Shown one piece after another: positions 32,802 through 42,113 of a stretch of 64,000 bases of DNA. The DNA lies in the NCBI RefSeq assembly GCF_003248515.1, contig NZ_QFOB01000008.1:1-64000 (forward strand), written 5' to 3'. Made by a program: the position numbers and the translations under genes. Position 1 is the stretch's first letter. Each line of letters starts with the position of its first letter. The DNA comes from Sphingomonas sp. Lineage in GTDB: Bacteria; Pseudomonadota; Alphaproteobacteria; Sphingomonadales; Sphingomonadaceae. The notes under the pieces were generated by a model. That model worked only from the letters and a program-made list of their open reading frames with translations, did not search any database and was not told the DNA's origin.

Positions 32802-34935
32802 GACGATGGAGCGGGAAGCGGCCGCCGCGCGCCTGGCCGTGCTGGCCGGCGCGATCGCGCACCATAACCGCCTGTATCACGATCAGGATTCGCCCGAGAT
32901 TTCGGATGCCGAATATGATGCGCTGATCCGCGAGAACACTGCGCTGGAAGCCGCCTTTCCGGATCTGGTGCGCGCGGATTCGCCCAATGCGCTGGTAGGC
33001 GCGGAGCCGACTTCAGCGCTGAAGAAGGTGCGTCATGCCGTGCGCATGATGAGCCTCGACAACGGATTTTCGGACGAGGACATCGCCGAATTCCTCGCGC
33101 GCGTGCGGCGCTACCTCGCCTTGCCGGATGATGCGGCGCTGGCGCTGACCGCCGAACCCAAGATTGACGGCCTTTCCTGTTCGCTCCGCTACGAACACGG
33201 CCAGCTGGTGCAGGCGGCGACGCGCGGCGACGGCACGACCGGCGAGGACGTGACCGCCAATGTGCGCACGATCGGCGATATCGTGCAGACGCTGGCGGGT
33301 GAGGACGTGCCCGAAATCTTCGAGGTGCGTGGCGAGGTCTATATGGCGAAGGAGGATTTCGCCGCGCTCAACGCCCGCCTGCTGGCGGAGGCGGATGATC
33401 CCGAAAAGGCGAGGCAGTTCGCCAATCCGCGCAACGCGGCGGCTGGATCGCTGCGGCAGAAGGACGCGGCCGTCACCGCGCGCCGCCCCTTGCGCTTCCT
33501 CGCCCATGGCTGGGGCGAGACGAGCGCGCTGCCGGCGGACACGCAATGGGGCGTGATGCGCGCGATCGGCGGCTGGGGGCTTCCGGTTTCGGAGCTTTTG
33601 ACCCGCGTCGAAACGCTCGACGAGATACTCGGCCATTACCGGATGATCGAGGCCCGGCGCGCGGACCTGCCGTTCGATATAGATGGCGTGGTCTACAAGG
33701 TCGACCGGCTCGACTGGCAGCAGCGGCTGGGCTTCGTGGCCAAGGCGCCGCGCTTCGCGATCGCGCACAAATTCCCGGCCGAGCGGGCGCAGACGACGCT
33801 GGAGGCGATCGATATCCAGGTGGGGCGCACGGGCAAGCTGACGCCGGTGGGGCGTCTGGTGCCGGTGACGGTGGGCGGCGTCGTCGTCTCCAACGTGACG
33901 CTCCACAATGCCGATGAGATTGCGCGTCTCGGCGTGCGGCCGGGTGACCGGATCGTGGTGCAGCGCGCGGGCGACGTCATTCCCCAGGTGGTCGACAATC
34001 TCAGCCGGGACGAGCCACGCGAGCCCTATGTCTTTCCCACCCACTGCCCCGTCGAGTCGGGCGGATGCGGATCGGAGGCCGTGCGCGAGGAGGGCGAGGT
34101 CGATTATCGCTGCACGGGTGGCCTGATCTGCCCCGCCCAGCGTTTCGAACGGCTGCGCCATTTCGTGAGCCGTGGCGCGCTCGATATCGAGGGGCTGGGC
34201 GAGAAATCGATCGGGGAGTTCCTCGATCTCGGCTGGATCCGCGAGCCGGCCGACATCTTCCGGCTGGGCGCGCATCGCGAGGATCTGCTCGGGCGCGAGG
34301 GCTGGAAGGAGAAATCGGTCGACAATCTCCTCGCCGCGATCGAGGCGAAGCGGCAGCCGGACGGGGCGCGGCTGCTGTTCGGCCTGGGCATACGCCATGT
34401 CGGCATCGTCACGGCGCGCGATCTGCTGAAGCGCTACACGACGCTTCCCGCGATCCATGCGCTGGCGGACGGAATCATCGCCCTGCGCGATGGTTTCCAG
34501 CGCGCGCTGGGCGAGGAGGAAGGGCGCTTCCGCAACCGGATGGACAAGGCGATCGCCGAATTCATCGGGGTCGAGAATGCGGGCAGCGCCGTCGGCCACG
34601 CGCTCGCGGACTTCTTCCACGAGGAGCATAACCGGCAGGTGTGGGGCGATCTGCTGGAACAGGTCTCGCCACCAGACTTCATCGTGGAAACGAAGGCGAG
34701 CGATGTTTCCGGCAAGACCGTGGTATTCACCGGCAAGCTGGAGACGATGAGCCGCGACGAGGCCAAGGCCCAGGCCGAGCGGCTGGGCGCGAAGGCGGCG
34801 GGATCGGTTTCGGCCAGGACGGATCTGGTCGTGGCGGGGCCGGGGGCGGGATCCAAGCTCAAGGATGCGGCGAAATTCGGCATTCCGGTGATCGACGAGG
34901 CGTCCTGGGCGGAGATCGTCGCGGCCGCCGGCTGA
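32788..34935 (+). CDS. ligA: NAD-dependent DNA ligase
   Basis: A 715-residue LigA. The adenylated Lys125 lies in EPKIDG. Later come the OB fold, a four-Cys zinc finger (THCPVESGGCG...YRCTGGLICPAQ), helix-hairpin-helix repeats (IEGLGEKSIGEFLDLG, FGLGIRHVGI) and a C-terminal BRCT domain (VSGKTVVFTGKLETMSRDEAKAQ). ATG 32788 has GGAGG at 6 bp and overlaps astA by 14 bp. Confidence 0.96.
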   Translation: MSPVETMEREAAAARLAVLAGAIAHHNRLYHDQDSPEISDAEYDALIRENTALEAAFPDLVRADSPNALVGAEPTSALKKVRHAVRMMSLDNGFSDEDIAEFLARVRRYLALPDDAALALTAEPKIDGLSCSLRYEHGQLVQAATRGDGTTGEDVTANVRTIGDIVQTLAGEDVPEIFEVRGEVYMAKEDFAALNARLLAEADDPEKARQFANPRNAAAGSLRQKDAAVTARRPLRFLAHGWGETSALPADTQWGVMRAIGGWGLPVSELLTRVETLDEILGHYRMIEARRADLPFDIDGVVYKVDRLDWQQRLGFVAKAPRFAIAHKFPAERAQTTLEAIDIQVGRTGKLTPVGRLVPVTVGGVVVSNVTLHNADEIARLGVRPGDRIVVQRAGDVIPQVVDNLSRDEPREPYVFPTHCPVESGGCGSEAVREEGEVDYRCTGGLICPAQRFERLRHFVSRGALDIEGLGEKSIGEFLDLGWIREPADIFRLGAHREDLLGREGWKEKSVDNLLAAIEAKRQPDGARLLFGLGIRHVGIVTARDLLKRYTTLPAIHALADGIIALRDGFQRALGEEEGRFRNRMDKAIAEFIGVENAGSAVGHALADFFHEEHNRQVWGDLLEQVSPPDFIVETKASDVSGKTVVFTGKLETMSRDEAKAQAERLGAKAAGSVSARTDLVVAGPGAGSKLKDAAKFGIPVIDEASWAEIVAAAG

Positions 34936-35055
34936 CAGGGGGCGTGCTGCGGTTGCCGGCCGTTTCCGCGTTCGGTTCATGGTTCATCGTTGCGATTGGC
35001 GCGGCGTTCGGCGCTGCGCGCTTGCACCGGCCCGGCGCTCCCGTCACAACAGGCC

Positions 35056-36954
35056 ATGCTTGACGCAATGCCGCGCAAGGTGCCCCTGATGCGACTGGCC
35101 GGTCTCGGTATCGTCCTCGTGGCGGGCCTTGTCGCGTTGCTGATCGCCAACGGCGTCTCTTCCAGCAACCGCTGGGTCGATCATTCGGTGCAGGTGCAGA
35201 CGCGCATCATCGAGCTGGGCGAGCGGATCGCGACGCATGACGGCGCGCTGCGCGGCTATCTGATCTCGCGCCAGCCGGCGATGCGGGAGGAATTGAGCGA
35301 CAGCCGGCACGATATCCTCGTCCGGCTTGGTGAATTGAGCGCCCTGCTGGGCGAAAACGATATCCAGCGCAGCGAACTGGATGCGGTGACGCCACTGATC
35401 CACCAGCGCATGATCTTCGCCCGCAAGCTTGTGGCGCAGCGCGAGCATCTGCCGCTCGACCGGATCGATATCAGCATCGGCCAGCCGGATGCCCTGCCGC
35501 TGATCCTGGCCATTCGCCAGCATCTCGGCCGCCTGTTTGCGGCGGAATCGGCTCTCCTTGCCGAACGCCAGCGGCAGGCGCAGCAGCGCACGGCCCTGCT
35601 TTCGGTAGGGTTGGCCGCCACCGTCTTCTTCGTGGTCGTGATCGCCTATCTCACGGTGCGGGAGGCGCGGACGCGGTTCGAATCGATCGAAGTCGCGCAT
35701 GCCGAGGCGCGTGCCGCCGCGCAGGCAGCGCAGGCCGAGATGCGCGCGAGGGAGCAGGTGGAAGATCAACTCCGCCAGATCCAGAAGATGGAATCGATCG
35801 GCCAGCTCACCGGCGGTATCGCGCACGATTTCAACAATATGCTGGCCGTGGTGATCGGCAGCCTGGATATGGCCCGGCGCCGGCTGGACGATCCGGATCG
35901 ATTGCAGCGCAGCCTGGCCAGCGCAATGGAGGGCGCGGGGCGCGCGGCCTCGCTCGTCAGCCGATTGCTCGCTTATTCGCGGCGCCAGTCGCTGGCGCCG
36001 GCCGCCGTCGATCCCAACGAACTGGTGGGCGACATGTCCAACCTGCTGGGGCGCACGCTGGGCGAAGGCATCGAGGTGGAAACCGAGCTTGCGCCCGATA
36101 TCTGGGCCACCTTCGTCGATCCGCTCCAGCTGGAAAATGCGATCGTCAACCTCGCCGTCAATTCGCGCGATGCGCTGGGCGGGCGCGGACGGCTGACGAT
36201 CCGGACCGGCAATGCCACGCTGGACGAGGAATATGTCCGGTCGCATCCCGATGTGGTGCCAGGCGATTATGTGATGATCATGGTCCGCGATTTCGGATGC
36301 GGCATGCCACCCGAAGTGCTCGCCCGGGCCTTCGATCCCTTCTTCACCACAAAGGGGGTCGGCCGGGGCACGGGGCTCGGCCTCAGCCAGGTGTTCGGCT
36401 TCATCAAGCAATCGGGCGGCCATATCGGCATCGAGAGCACGGTGGGCGAGGGCACGACGATCCGGCTGTTCCTGCCCCGCCATGCGGAGGCGCCGGTCGT
36501 CGAGGAGGCGGCGGCGGTGGGTGAACCGCTTCCCCCGGCCAGGGGCGGCGAGCGGATCCTGCTGGTGGAGGATGATGATCGCGTTCGCCAGTTCTCGCTC
36601 GATGCGGTGGCGGACCTCGGCTACATCGTCGTCGCGGTGCCGGATGGCGCGGCGGCGCTGGCCACGATCGATCAGTCGCCCGATTTCGCCATTCTCTTCA
36701 CTGATGTCGTCATGCCCGGCATGAGCGGCACGGAACTGGCCGCCGCCGTCCGCGCGCGGCGGCCCGATATCCGCATTCTCTTCACCACCGGCTATGCGCA
36801 CGAGGCGATCGCGCGCGAAGGGCTGCTGGAGCCGGGCGCGGACGTGCTGCTGAAGCCCTTCACCGTGGCGCAGCTCGCCCAGAAATTGCGCGACGTGATG
36901 GACAGGCGCGGGCCGGCCGCTGTTCAGCCCGTGTCCAGCGACGCCACCCGATAG
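35056..36954 (+). CDS. Hybrid sensor histidine kinase (CHASE3-HisKA-HATPase-REC)
   Basis: A 632-residue membrane kinase. Helix 1 (about 12-32) and helix 2 (about 178-200) flank a periplasmic CHASE3-type domain (GERIATHDGALRGYLIS). A coiled coil leads to the H-box with His267 (GGIAHDFNNML), followed by N (NAIVNLAVNSRDA), G1 and G2 (GTGLGLSQVFGF) boxes and a C-terminal receiver with phospho-acceptor Asp near 550 (FTDVVMPGMSG). Self-contained phosphorelay; the output partner is not adjacent. The start may be ATG 35056 or 35068. The signal is unknown. Confidence 0.9.
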   Translation: MLDAMPRKVPLMRLAGLGIVLVAGLVALLIANGVSSSNRWVDHSVQVQTRIIELGERIATHDGALRGYLISRQPAMREELSDSRHDILVRLGELSALLGENDIQRSELDAVTPLIHQRMIFARKLVAQREHLPLDRIDISIGQPDALPLILAIRQHLGRLFAAESALLAERQRQAQQRTALLSVGLAATVFFVVVIAYLTVREARTRFESIEVAHAEARAAAQAAQAEMRAREQVEDQLRQIQKMESIGQLTGGIAHDFNNMLAVVIGSLDMARRRLDDPDRLQRSLASAMEGAGRAASLVSRLLAYSRRQSLAPAAVDPNELVGDMSNLLGRTLGEGIEVETELAPDIWATFVDPLQLENAIVNLAVNSRDALGGRGRLTIRTGNATLDEEYVRSHPDVVPGDYVMIMVRDFGCGMPPEVLARAFDPFFTTKGVGRGTGLGLSQVFGFIKQSGGHIGIESTVGEGTTIRLFLPRHAEAPVVEEAAAVGEPLPPARGGERILLVEDDDRVRQFSLDAVADLGYIVVAVPDGAAALATIDQSPDFAILFTDVVMPGMSGTELAAAVRARRPDIRILFTTGYAHEAIAREGLLEPGADVLLKPFTVAQLAQKLRDVMDRRGPAAVQPVSSDATR

Positions 36955-36998
36955 CGCGGCCGAGCGGCGGTAGGGATCGGCCGCACGAAGGAGGAAGG

Positions 36999-37709
36999 AT
37001 GTTTCGTTTCACGGCGGTCGCGCTCGCGGCCATGGCGCCCATTGCCGCCGCTCAGGCTCAGGATGTGGTCGCGACGCCGGGCCTTTCCGGCACGCGCCTC
37101 GACATTTCCGCGACCGGGGAAGTGACGCGCGCGCCCGATGTCGCCACGATCGGCGCCGGCGTGGTGACGCAGGCAGCCACCGCCGCGGCCGCCATGGCCG
37201 AGAATGCGCAGCGCATGACGGCGACGATCGCCGCGCTGCGCAAGGCCGGTATCGCCGATCGCGACATCCGCACGGCATCTCTGCGCCTTTCGCCCCAATA
37301 TCGCTATGCCGACAATCAGCCACCCGTGCTGACCGGCTATCAGGCGAGCAATCAGGTGACGGTGCGTTTCCGCGAAATCGCGAAGGCCGGCGGCATCCTC
37401 GATGCGCTGGTGGCGGCGGGCGCCAACCAGATCGACGGGCCGAATTTCACCGTAGACAAGCCCGAGGCGGCGCTGGACGAAGCGCGGACCCAGGCGCTGG
37501 CGACGGCGAAGGCGCGCGCCGATCTCTATGCGCGCGCGGCGGGCCTTCGGGTGAAGCGGATCGTGCGCATCGGCGAATCCGGCGGGGCCGAGCCGCCCGT
37601 GCGCCCGATGATGCTGATGAGCGCGCGCGCCAAGATGGATTCGACCCCGGTGCAGCCGGGCGAGGAGACGCTGGGCGTGACGCTGCAGGTGACGTTCGAG
37701 CTGGAATGA
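36999..37709 (+). CDS. SIMPL domain (DUF541) periplasmic protein
   Basis: A 236-residue exported protein with a signal peptide (cleavage near AAAQA) and the SIMPL core: LDISATGEVTRAPDVATIGAGVVTQA, LRKAGIADRDIRTASLRLSPQYRY, YQASNQVTVRFREI, and DEARTQALATAKARADLYARAAGLRVKRIV. Family members are linked to oxidative-stress protection, but no biochemical role is fixed. It follows the hybrid kinase by 44 bp; a hairpin ends the unit. Confidence 0.9.
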   Translation: MFRFTAVALAAMAPIAAAQAQDVVATPGLSGTRLDISATGEVTRAPDVATIGAGVVTQAATAAAAMAENAQRMTATIAALRKAGIADRDIRTASLRLSPQYRYADNQPPVLTGYQASNQVTVRFREIAKAGGILDALVAAGANQIDGPNFTVDKPEAALDEARTQALATAKARADLYARAAGLRVKRIVRIGESGGAEPPVRPMMLMSARAKMDSTPVQPGEETLGVTLQVTFELE

Positions 37710-37717
37710 GCCCCGCG

Positions 37718-37743
37718 CGGCGGACGGGCCTCTCCGTCCGCCG
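37718..37743 (+). terminator. Hairpin after the SIMPL gene
   Basis: CGGCGGACGG (37718-37727) pairs perfectly over 10 bp with CCGTCCGCCG (37734-37743), followed by GCTCCTT. A second short palindrome, CGGATCATGATCCG, lies at 37758-37771 ahead of glnD. Confidence 0.6.
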
Positions 37744-37848
37744 GCTCCTTGCGGGTGCGGATCATGATCCGGACGGAATGCAACGATCCGTAAATAGCTG
37801 ATGCGTTAGGATGGCGAATCCTCGCGACAGCCTTATCTGAGCGCAAGA

Positions 37849-40641
37849 ATGACGACCCGTTTCGACAATTTGCCCTCGCGCCGCGCGATCATCGATCGCC
37901 GCGCCATCGCCGACGCGCTCGACGCGCTGCCGGCGGCGGATACCAATGCGTTGCGGCTTTCGGCCACGCCGCTGCTGCGCGAGGCGCTGGCGGCCGGGCG
38001 CGAGGAGATTGCGCGGCGGCTGGCGGAAAGCCCGAGTTCCGGCAACGAGATTGCCGCATCCTATGCCTTCCTGACCGACCAGATCTTGCGCCTGGCCTAT
38101 GATTTCACGACGCAGCGCCTCTATCCGCTGGCCAATCCCTCGACGGGCGAGCGGCTGACGCTGGCTGCCGTCGGCGGATATGGGCGCGGCGAAATGGCGC
38201 TGCATTCGGATATCGACATCGCCTTCCTCACCCCGTGGAAGCAGGCGCACTGGGCCGAGCAGGTCATCGAATCGATGCTCTACACGCTCTGGGATCTGGG
38301 GCTGAAGGTGGGCCACAGCAGCCGCTCGCTGGACGAGATGGTGCGCATGGCGAACAGCGATCTCACCATCCGCACCGCGCTTCTGGAGGCGCGCTACGTG
38401 TGGGGCGATCAGCCGCTCTATGACGAGGCGGCGCGGCGCTTCGACGCGCAGGTGGTGGCGGGTACGGCGCGCGCCTTCGTCGCGGAGAAGCTGGCCGAGC
38501 GCAACGGCCGGCACGAGCGGATGGGGGATAGCCGCTATGTGGTCGAGCCCAATCTGAAGGAAGGCAAGGGCGGCCTGCGCGATCTGCACGCGCTCTTCTG
38601 GATCGGCAAATATGCCTATCAGGTGCGCGACGTGGGCGATCTGGTGGAGCGCGGCCTCTTCACCGCGCAGGAGCTGCGCCGCTTCCGCAAGGCGGAGAAT
38701 TTCCTGTGGGCGGTGCGCTGCCACCTCCACATCCTTTCGCGCCGCGCCGAGGACCGGCTGACCTTCGACGTCCAGTCCGAAATCGCGCGACGGATGCGTT
38801 ATGCCGACCGGCCGGGCAAATCGGCGGTCGAACGCTTCATGCAGCATTATTTCCTGATCGCGAAGGAAGTGGGGGACCTGACGGCCATCTTCCTCGCGCA
38901 TCTGGACGAGACGTTCGCCGCCAAGGGGCGGCGCTTCGGCATCAAGCTGGCGGGGCGCCGACCGCGCAAGCTGGAAGGGTTCGTGCTGGATCGCGGCCGC
39001 CTTGCCGCGCCGGACGACGGCTTCTTCGCGGAGGATCCGGTGCGCCTGCTCCAGCTCTTCGCGCTGGCGGACAAGCATGAGCTGGAAATCCATCCGCTCA
39101 CGCTGCGCATGGCGGGCCGCGACGCCAAGACGATCGACGCCGGTGTCCGCGCCGATCCGCAGGCCAATCGCTATTTCATGCAGGTGCTCGCATCGCGCCG
39201 CGATCCCGAACGCGTGCTCCGGACGATGAACGAGGCGGGCATATTCGGCCGCTTCGTGCCCGATTTCGGCCGCGTCGTGGCGCAGATGCAGTTCGACATG
39301 TACCACCATTATACGGTGGACGAGCATACGTTGCGCGCGATCGGCCTGCTTTCGCGCATCGAGCGCGGCCTGCTGGAGGAGGAGCATCCGGGCGCGGCCA
39401 AGATCCTGGAGCAGATCGTGTGCCGCCGCGCGCTGTATGTCGCGGTGCTGCTGCACGATATCGCCAAGGGGCGTGGCGGCGATCATTCGGTGCTGGGCGC
39501 GGAAGTGGCGCAGAAGCTTTGCCCGCGCTTCGGCCTGACGCCCGCCGAGACCGAGACGGTGGCATGGCTCGTCGAGCAGCACCTTCTGATGTCCGCCACC
39601 GCCTTCAAGCGTGACCTGGCCGACTTCAAGACGGTGATGGATTTCGCCGAGCGCGTGCAGAGCCCCGAGCGGCTGCGCCAGCTTCTGCTGCTGACCACCG
39701 TGGACATACGCGCGGTAGGCCCCGGCGTGTGGAATGACTGGAAGCGGCAGCTGCTGGCCACGCTCTTCACCAGCGCGGAAGAGGTGCTGCGGCTGGGCCA
39801 CCAGCAGACCGGCCGCGCCGAGCGGATCAACCTGAAGCAGGCCGAACTGGGCGTGGAGCTGGGCTGGACCCGGCATCGCTTCGACGATTATCAGAAGCGC
39901 TTCCCGGACAGCTACTGGGTGGCCGAGGGCGTCGATATCCTGGAGCGCAACGCGCGGCTGATCGCGGCGGCGGACGCGGCCGAAAAGCCGCTCTCGATCG
40001 CGACCCAGCCGGATTCGAAGCGCGGCGCGACGCTCGTCACCATCTATGCCGCCGACCATCCCGGCCTGTTCTACCGGATCGCGGGCGCCATCCATCTGGC
40101 GGGCGCGAGCATCATCGATGCGCGCATCCATACGACGCGCGACGGCATGGCGATCGATAATCTGCTGGTGCAGGATCCGTTCGGGAAGCCGTTCGACGAT
40201 CCGCTGCGCCTGCGCCGCCTGGCCACCGCGATCGAGGATGCTCTCGCCAATCGCAGCCAGCTTGCCGCCAAGCTTGCCACCAAGCCTTCGCATCGCACGC
40301 GCGCGGACGCCTTCGTGGTCGCGCCCAACGTGCTGATCGATAGCAAGGCCTCCAATCGCTACACGGTGGTGGAGGTGAATGCGCATGACCGGCCGGCCCT
40401 GCTCTATGCGCTGGCTTATGCCCTGTTTCAGGCGAAGGTCACGATCCGCTCCGCCCATGTTGCCACCTATGGCACGCGCGCCGTGGACACATTCTACCTG
40501 ACCGACCTGCTCGGTGACCGGATCGATGCGCCCGCCCGCCTGCGGACGCTGGAGCGGCTGCTGCTCGCGGCCGCCGGCGGCGAGACCCCGGCGGACGAGA
40601 CGCCGAAGAAGGAACGCGAGAAGGAAAAGGTGAAGGCCTGA
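37849..40641 (+). CDS. glnD: [Protein-PII] uridylyltransferase/uridylyl-removing enzyme
   Basis: A 930-residue bifunctional nitrogen sensor that uridylylates PII at low glutamine and removes UMP at high glutamine. The nucleotidyltransferase motif GGYGRGEM...DIDIAFL (metal Asp at about 121 and 123) is intact. The HD hydrolase site lies near residue 534 (LLHDIAKGRGGDHS). Two C-terminal ACT domains begin near 727 (TIYAADHPGLFYRIAGAI) and 838 (EVNAHDRPALLYALAYAL). The charged tail (PKKEREKEKVKA) is not conserved. No PII gene is adjacent. Confidence 0.96.
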   Translation: MTTRFDNLPSRRAIIDRRAIADALDALPAADTNALRLSATPLLREALAAGREEIARRLAESPSSGNEIAASYAFLTDQILRLAYDFTTQRLYPLANPSTGERLTLAAVGGYGRGEMALHSDIDIAFLTPWKQAHWAEQVIESMLYTLWDLGLKVGHSSRSLDEMVRMANSDLTIRTALLEARYVWGDQPLYDEAARRFDAQVVAGTARAFVAEKLAERNGRHERMGDSRYVVEPNLKEGKGGLRDLHALFWIGKYAYQVRDVGDLVERGLFTAQELRRFRKAENFLWAVRCHLHILSRRAEDRLTFDVQSEIARRMRYADRPGKSAVERFMQHYFLIAKEVGDLTAIFLAHLDETFAAKGRRFGIKLAGRRPRKLEGFVLDRGRLAAPDDGFFAEDPVRLLQLFALADKHELEIHPLTLRMAGRDAKTIDAGVRADPQANRYFMQVLASRRDPERVLRTMNEAGIFGRFVPDFGRVVAQMQFDMYHHYTVDEHTLRAIGLLSRIERGLLEEEHPGAAKILEQIVCRRALYVAVLLHDIAKGRGGDHSVLGAEVAQKLCPRFGLTPAETETVAWLVEQHLLMSATAFKRDLADFKTVMDFAERVQSPERLRQLLLLTTVDIRAVGPGVWNDWKRQLLATLFTSAEEVLRLGHQQTGRAERINLKQAELGVELGWTRHRFDDYQKRFPDSYWVAEGVDILERNARLIAAADAAEKPLSIATQPDSKRGATLVTIYAADHPGLFYRIAGAIHLAGASIIDARIHTTRDGMAIDNLLVQDPFGKPFDDPLRLRRLATAIEDALANRSQLAAKLATKPSHRTRADAFVVAPNVLIDSKASNRYTVVEVNAHDRPALLYALAYALFQAKVTIRSAHVATYGTRAVDTFYLTDLLGDRIDAPARLRTLERLLLAAAGGETPADETPKKEREKEKVKA

Positions 40642-40665
40642 GCCGGCACCCCGGAAACGGGCCGG

Positions 40666-41004
40666 CTAGCGCCCCTGCATGTCCCGCGCTTCGGCGGGCA
40701 TCCGCACCTTGAGGCTGCCCAGGGCATCGTCCAGCATGATCTGGCAGGCCAGCCGGCTCGTGCGCGTCACATGGGCGGCGAGATCGAGCAGATCATCCTC
40801 TTCCTCGCTCGCGCGGGGGAGGCGCGCGAAATCGGCCGGATCGACGATGACGTGACAGGTGGAGCAGGCCATCTGCCCCTCGCACGTCCCCTCCAGCGGC
40901 TGGCCGGCATTCTGCGCGATCTCCAGCAGGCTCGTGCCCGGTGCGGCCTGGACCGTGCGGACATCGACGCCATCGGCGGAGACGAAGGTGATCGCCACGC
41001 TCAT
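40666..41004 (-). CDS. Adrenodoxin-type [2Fe-2S] ferredoxin
   Basis: A 112-residue ferredoxin of the ISC-Fdx/adrenodoxin class. Cluster ligands: CEGQMACSTCHVIV, with the final Cys in RLACQIMLDDALGSLKVRMP. The ATG overlaps the upstream cysteine desulfurase stop (ATGA), so it is the third gene of a coupled minus-strand operon. It may supply electrons for cluster assembly by the two desulfurases. Confidence 0.93.
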   Translation of the reverse strand: MSVAITFVSADGVDVRTVQAAPGTSLLEIAQNAGQPLEGTCEGQMACSTCHVIVDPADFARLPRASEEEDDLLDLAAHVTRTSRLACQIMLDDALGSLKVRMPAEARDMQGR

Positions 41005-42113
41005 GCCCATTCCTTCTGCGTTGCGGCCGCCGCCAGGATCAATGCCATCGCCCGATCCAGATCCTCGATCGTCGTATAGCGGCCGAAACCCAGCCGGATC
41101 GAGGATTTCGCCTCGGCATCGGTGAGGCCGATCGCCTTCAGCACATGGCTCGTTCGCCCGGACCCGCTGGCGCAGGCGGAGCCCGCCGAAAACATCACCT
41201 CGCGCACGTCAGATATCAGGCGGGCAACGTCCAGCCCCGCGCGACGGATATTGAGATTACCAAAATAGCGATGATCGAGCGCGCCGTTGACCTGCCAGTT
41301 GCCCATGATCGAACGGGCATGGCCGAACAATCGGAAGACATGGTCGCTGTCCTCCTCCGCGCGCTCCCGCATCAGTTGCGCGGCGACGCCGAAACCGGCG
41401 CACAGCGCCGGCGCAAGCGTGCCCGATCGCAGCCCGGCTTCCTGGCCGCCGCCGTGGAGCAGCGGCTCGGGGTTCACGCCGTCGCGCAGCCAGAGCGCGC
41501 CGATGCCCTTTGGGCCATGGATCTTGTGGGCGGAAAGCGCGACCAGATCGCAGGCGTCGACAGGCAGGGGCACGCGGCCATAGCCCTGTACCGCATCGCA
41601 CAGCATCACCGCGCCCGCGTTACGCGCCATGCGGCCCAGCTCGGCGATGGGCTGAATCGTGCCGATCTCATTATTCACGAGCATCGCGGCGACGAGCGCG
41701 GTGCGGCCGTCGATGGCGGCTTCGGCCGCATCGAGATCGACGATTCCCCCGGCCGAGACGGGCAGCACGATCAGCTCATGCCCCTGCTGTGCCAGCCAGC
41801 CGGCCGTATCGAGCACGGCGGCATGCTCGATCGCGGTGGTGACGATGCGCGGGCGGCTGGCGCGTGCCGGCTTGGCGATGCCCTTGATCGCCCAGTTGAG
41901 CGCCTCGGTCGCGCCACTCGTGAAGGCGATGCGGCCGCCGGGGCCGAAGGGCGCGGCGATCCGTTCGCGTGCCACTTCCACCGCCGCGCGTGCCTCGCGG
42001 CCCATGCGGTGGGGCGAGTGGGGGTTGCCGAAGCCCGCATCCAGCAGCGGCACCATCGCACTCCGTGCTTCAGGGGCCAGCGGCGTCGTCGCCTGATAAT
42101 CGAGATAGATCAT
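41001..42113 (-). CDS. Cysteine desulfurase (second in the tandem)
   Basis: A 370-residue class V aminotransferase fold enzyme that releases sulfur from cysteine. It begins MIYLDYQATTPLAPEA. The PLP Lys is in LSAHKIHGPKG, the EIGTIQPI strand is present, and the catalytic Cys lies in the mobile loop SAGSACASGSGRTSHV of the IscS/NifS group. Its start overlaps the stop of the upstream paralogue (ATGA). No IscU, SufB or IscA gene lies in the operon. Confidence 0.92.
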   Translation of the reverse strand: MIYLDYQATTPLAPEARSAMVPLLDAGFGNPHSPHRMGREARAAVEVARERIAAPFGPGGRIAFTSGATEALNWAIKGIAKPARASRPRIVTTAIEHAAVLDTAGWLAQQGHELIVLPVSAGGIVDLDAAEAAIDGRTALVAAMLVNNEIGTIQPIAELGRMARNAGAVMLCDAVQGYGRVPLPVDACDLVALSAHKIHGPKGIGALWLRDGVNPEPLLHGGGQEAGLRSGTLAPALCAGFGVAAQLMRERAEEDSDHVFRLFGHARSIMGNWQVNGALDHRYFGNLNIRRAGLDVARLISDVREVMFSAGSACASGSGRTSHVLKAIGLTDAEAKSSIRLGFGRYTTIEDLDRAMALILAAAATQKEWA

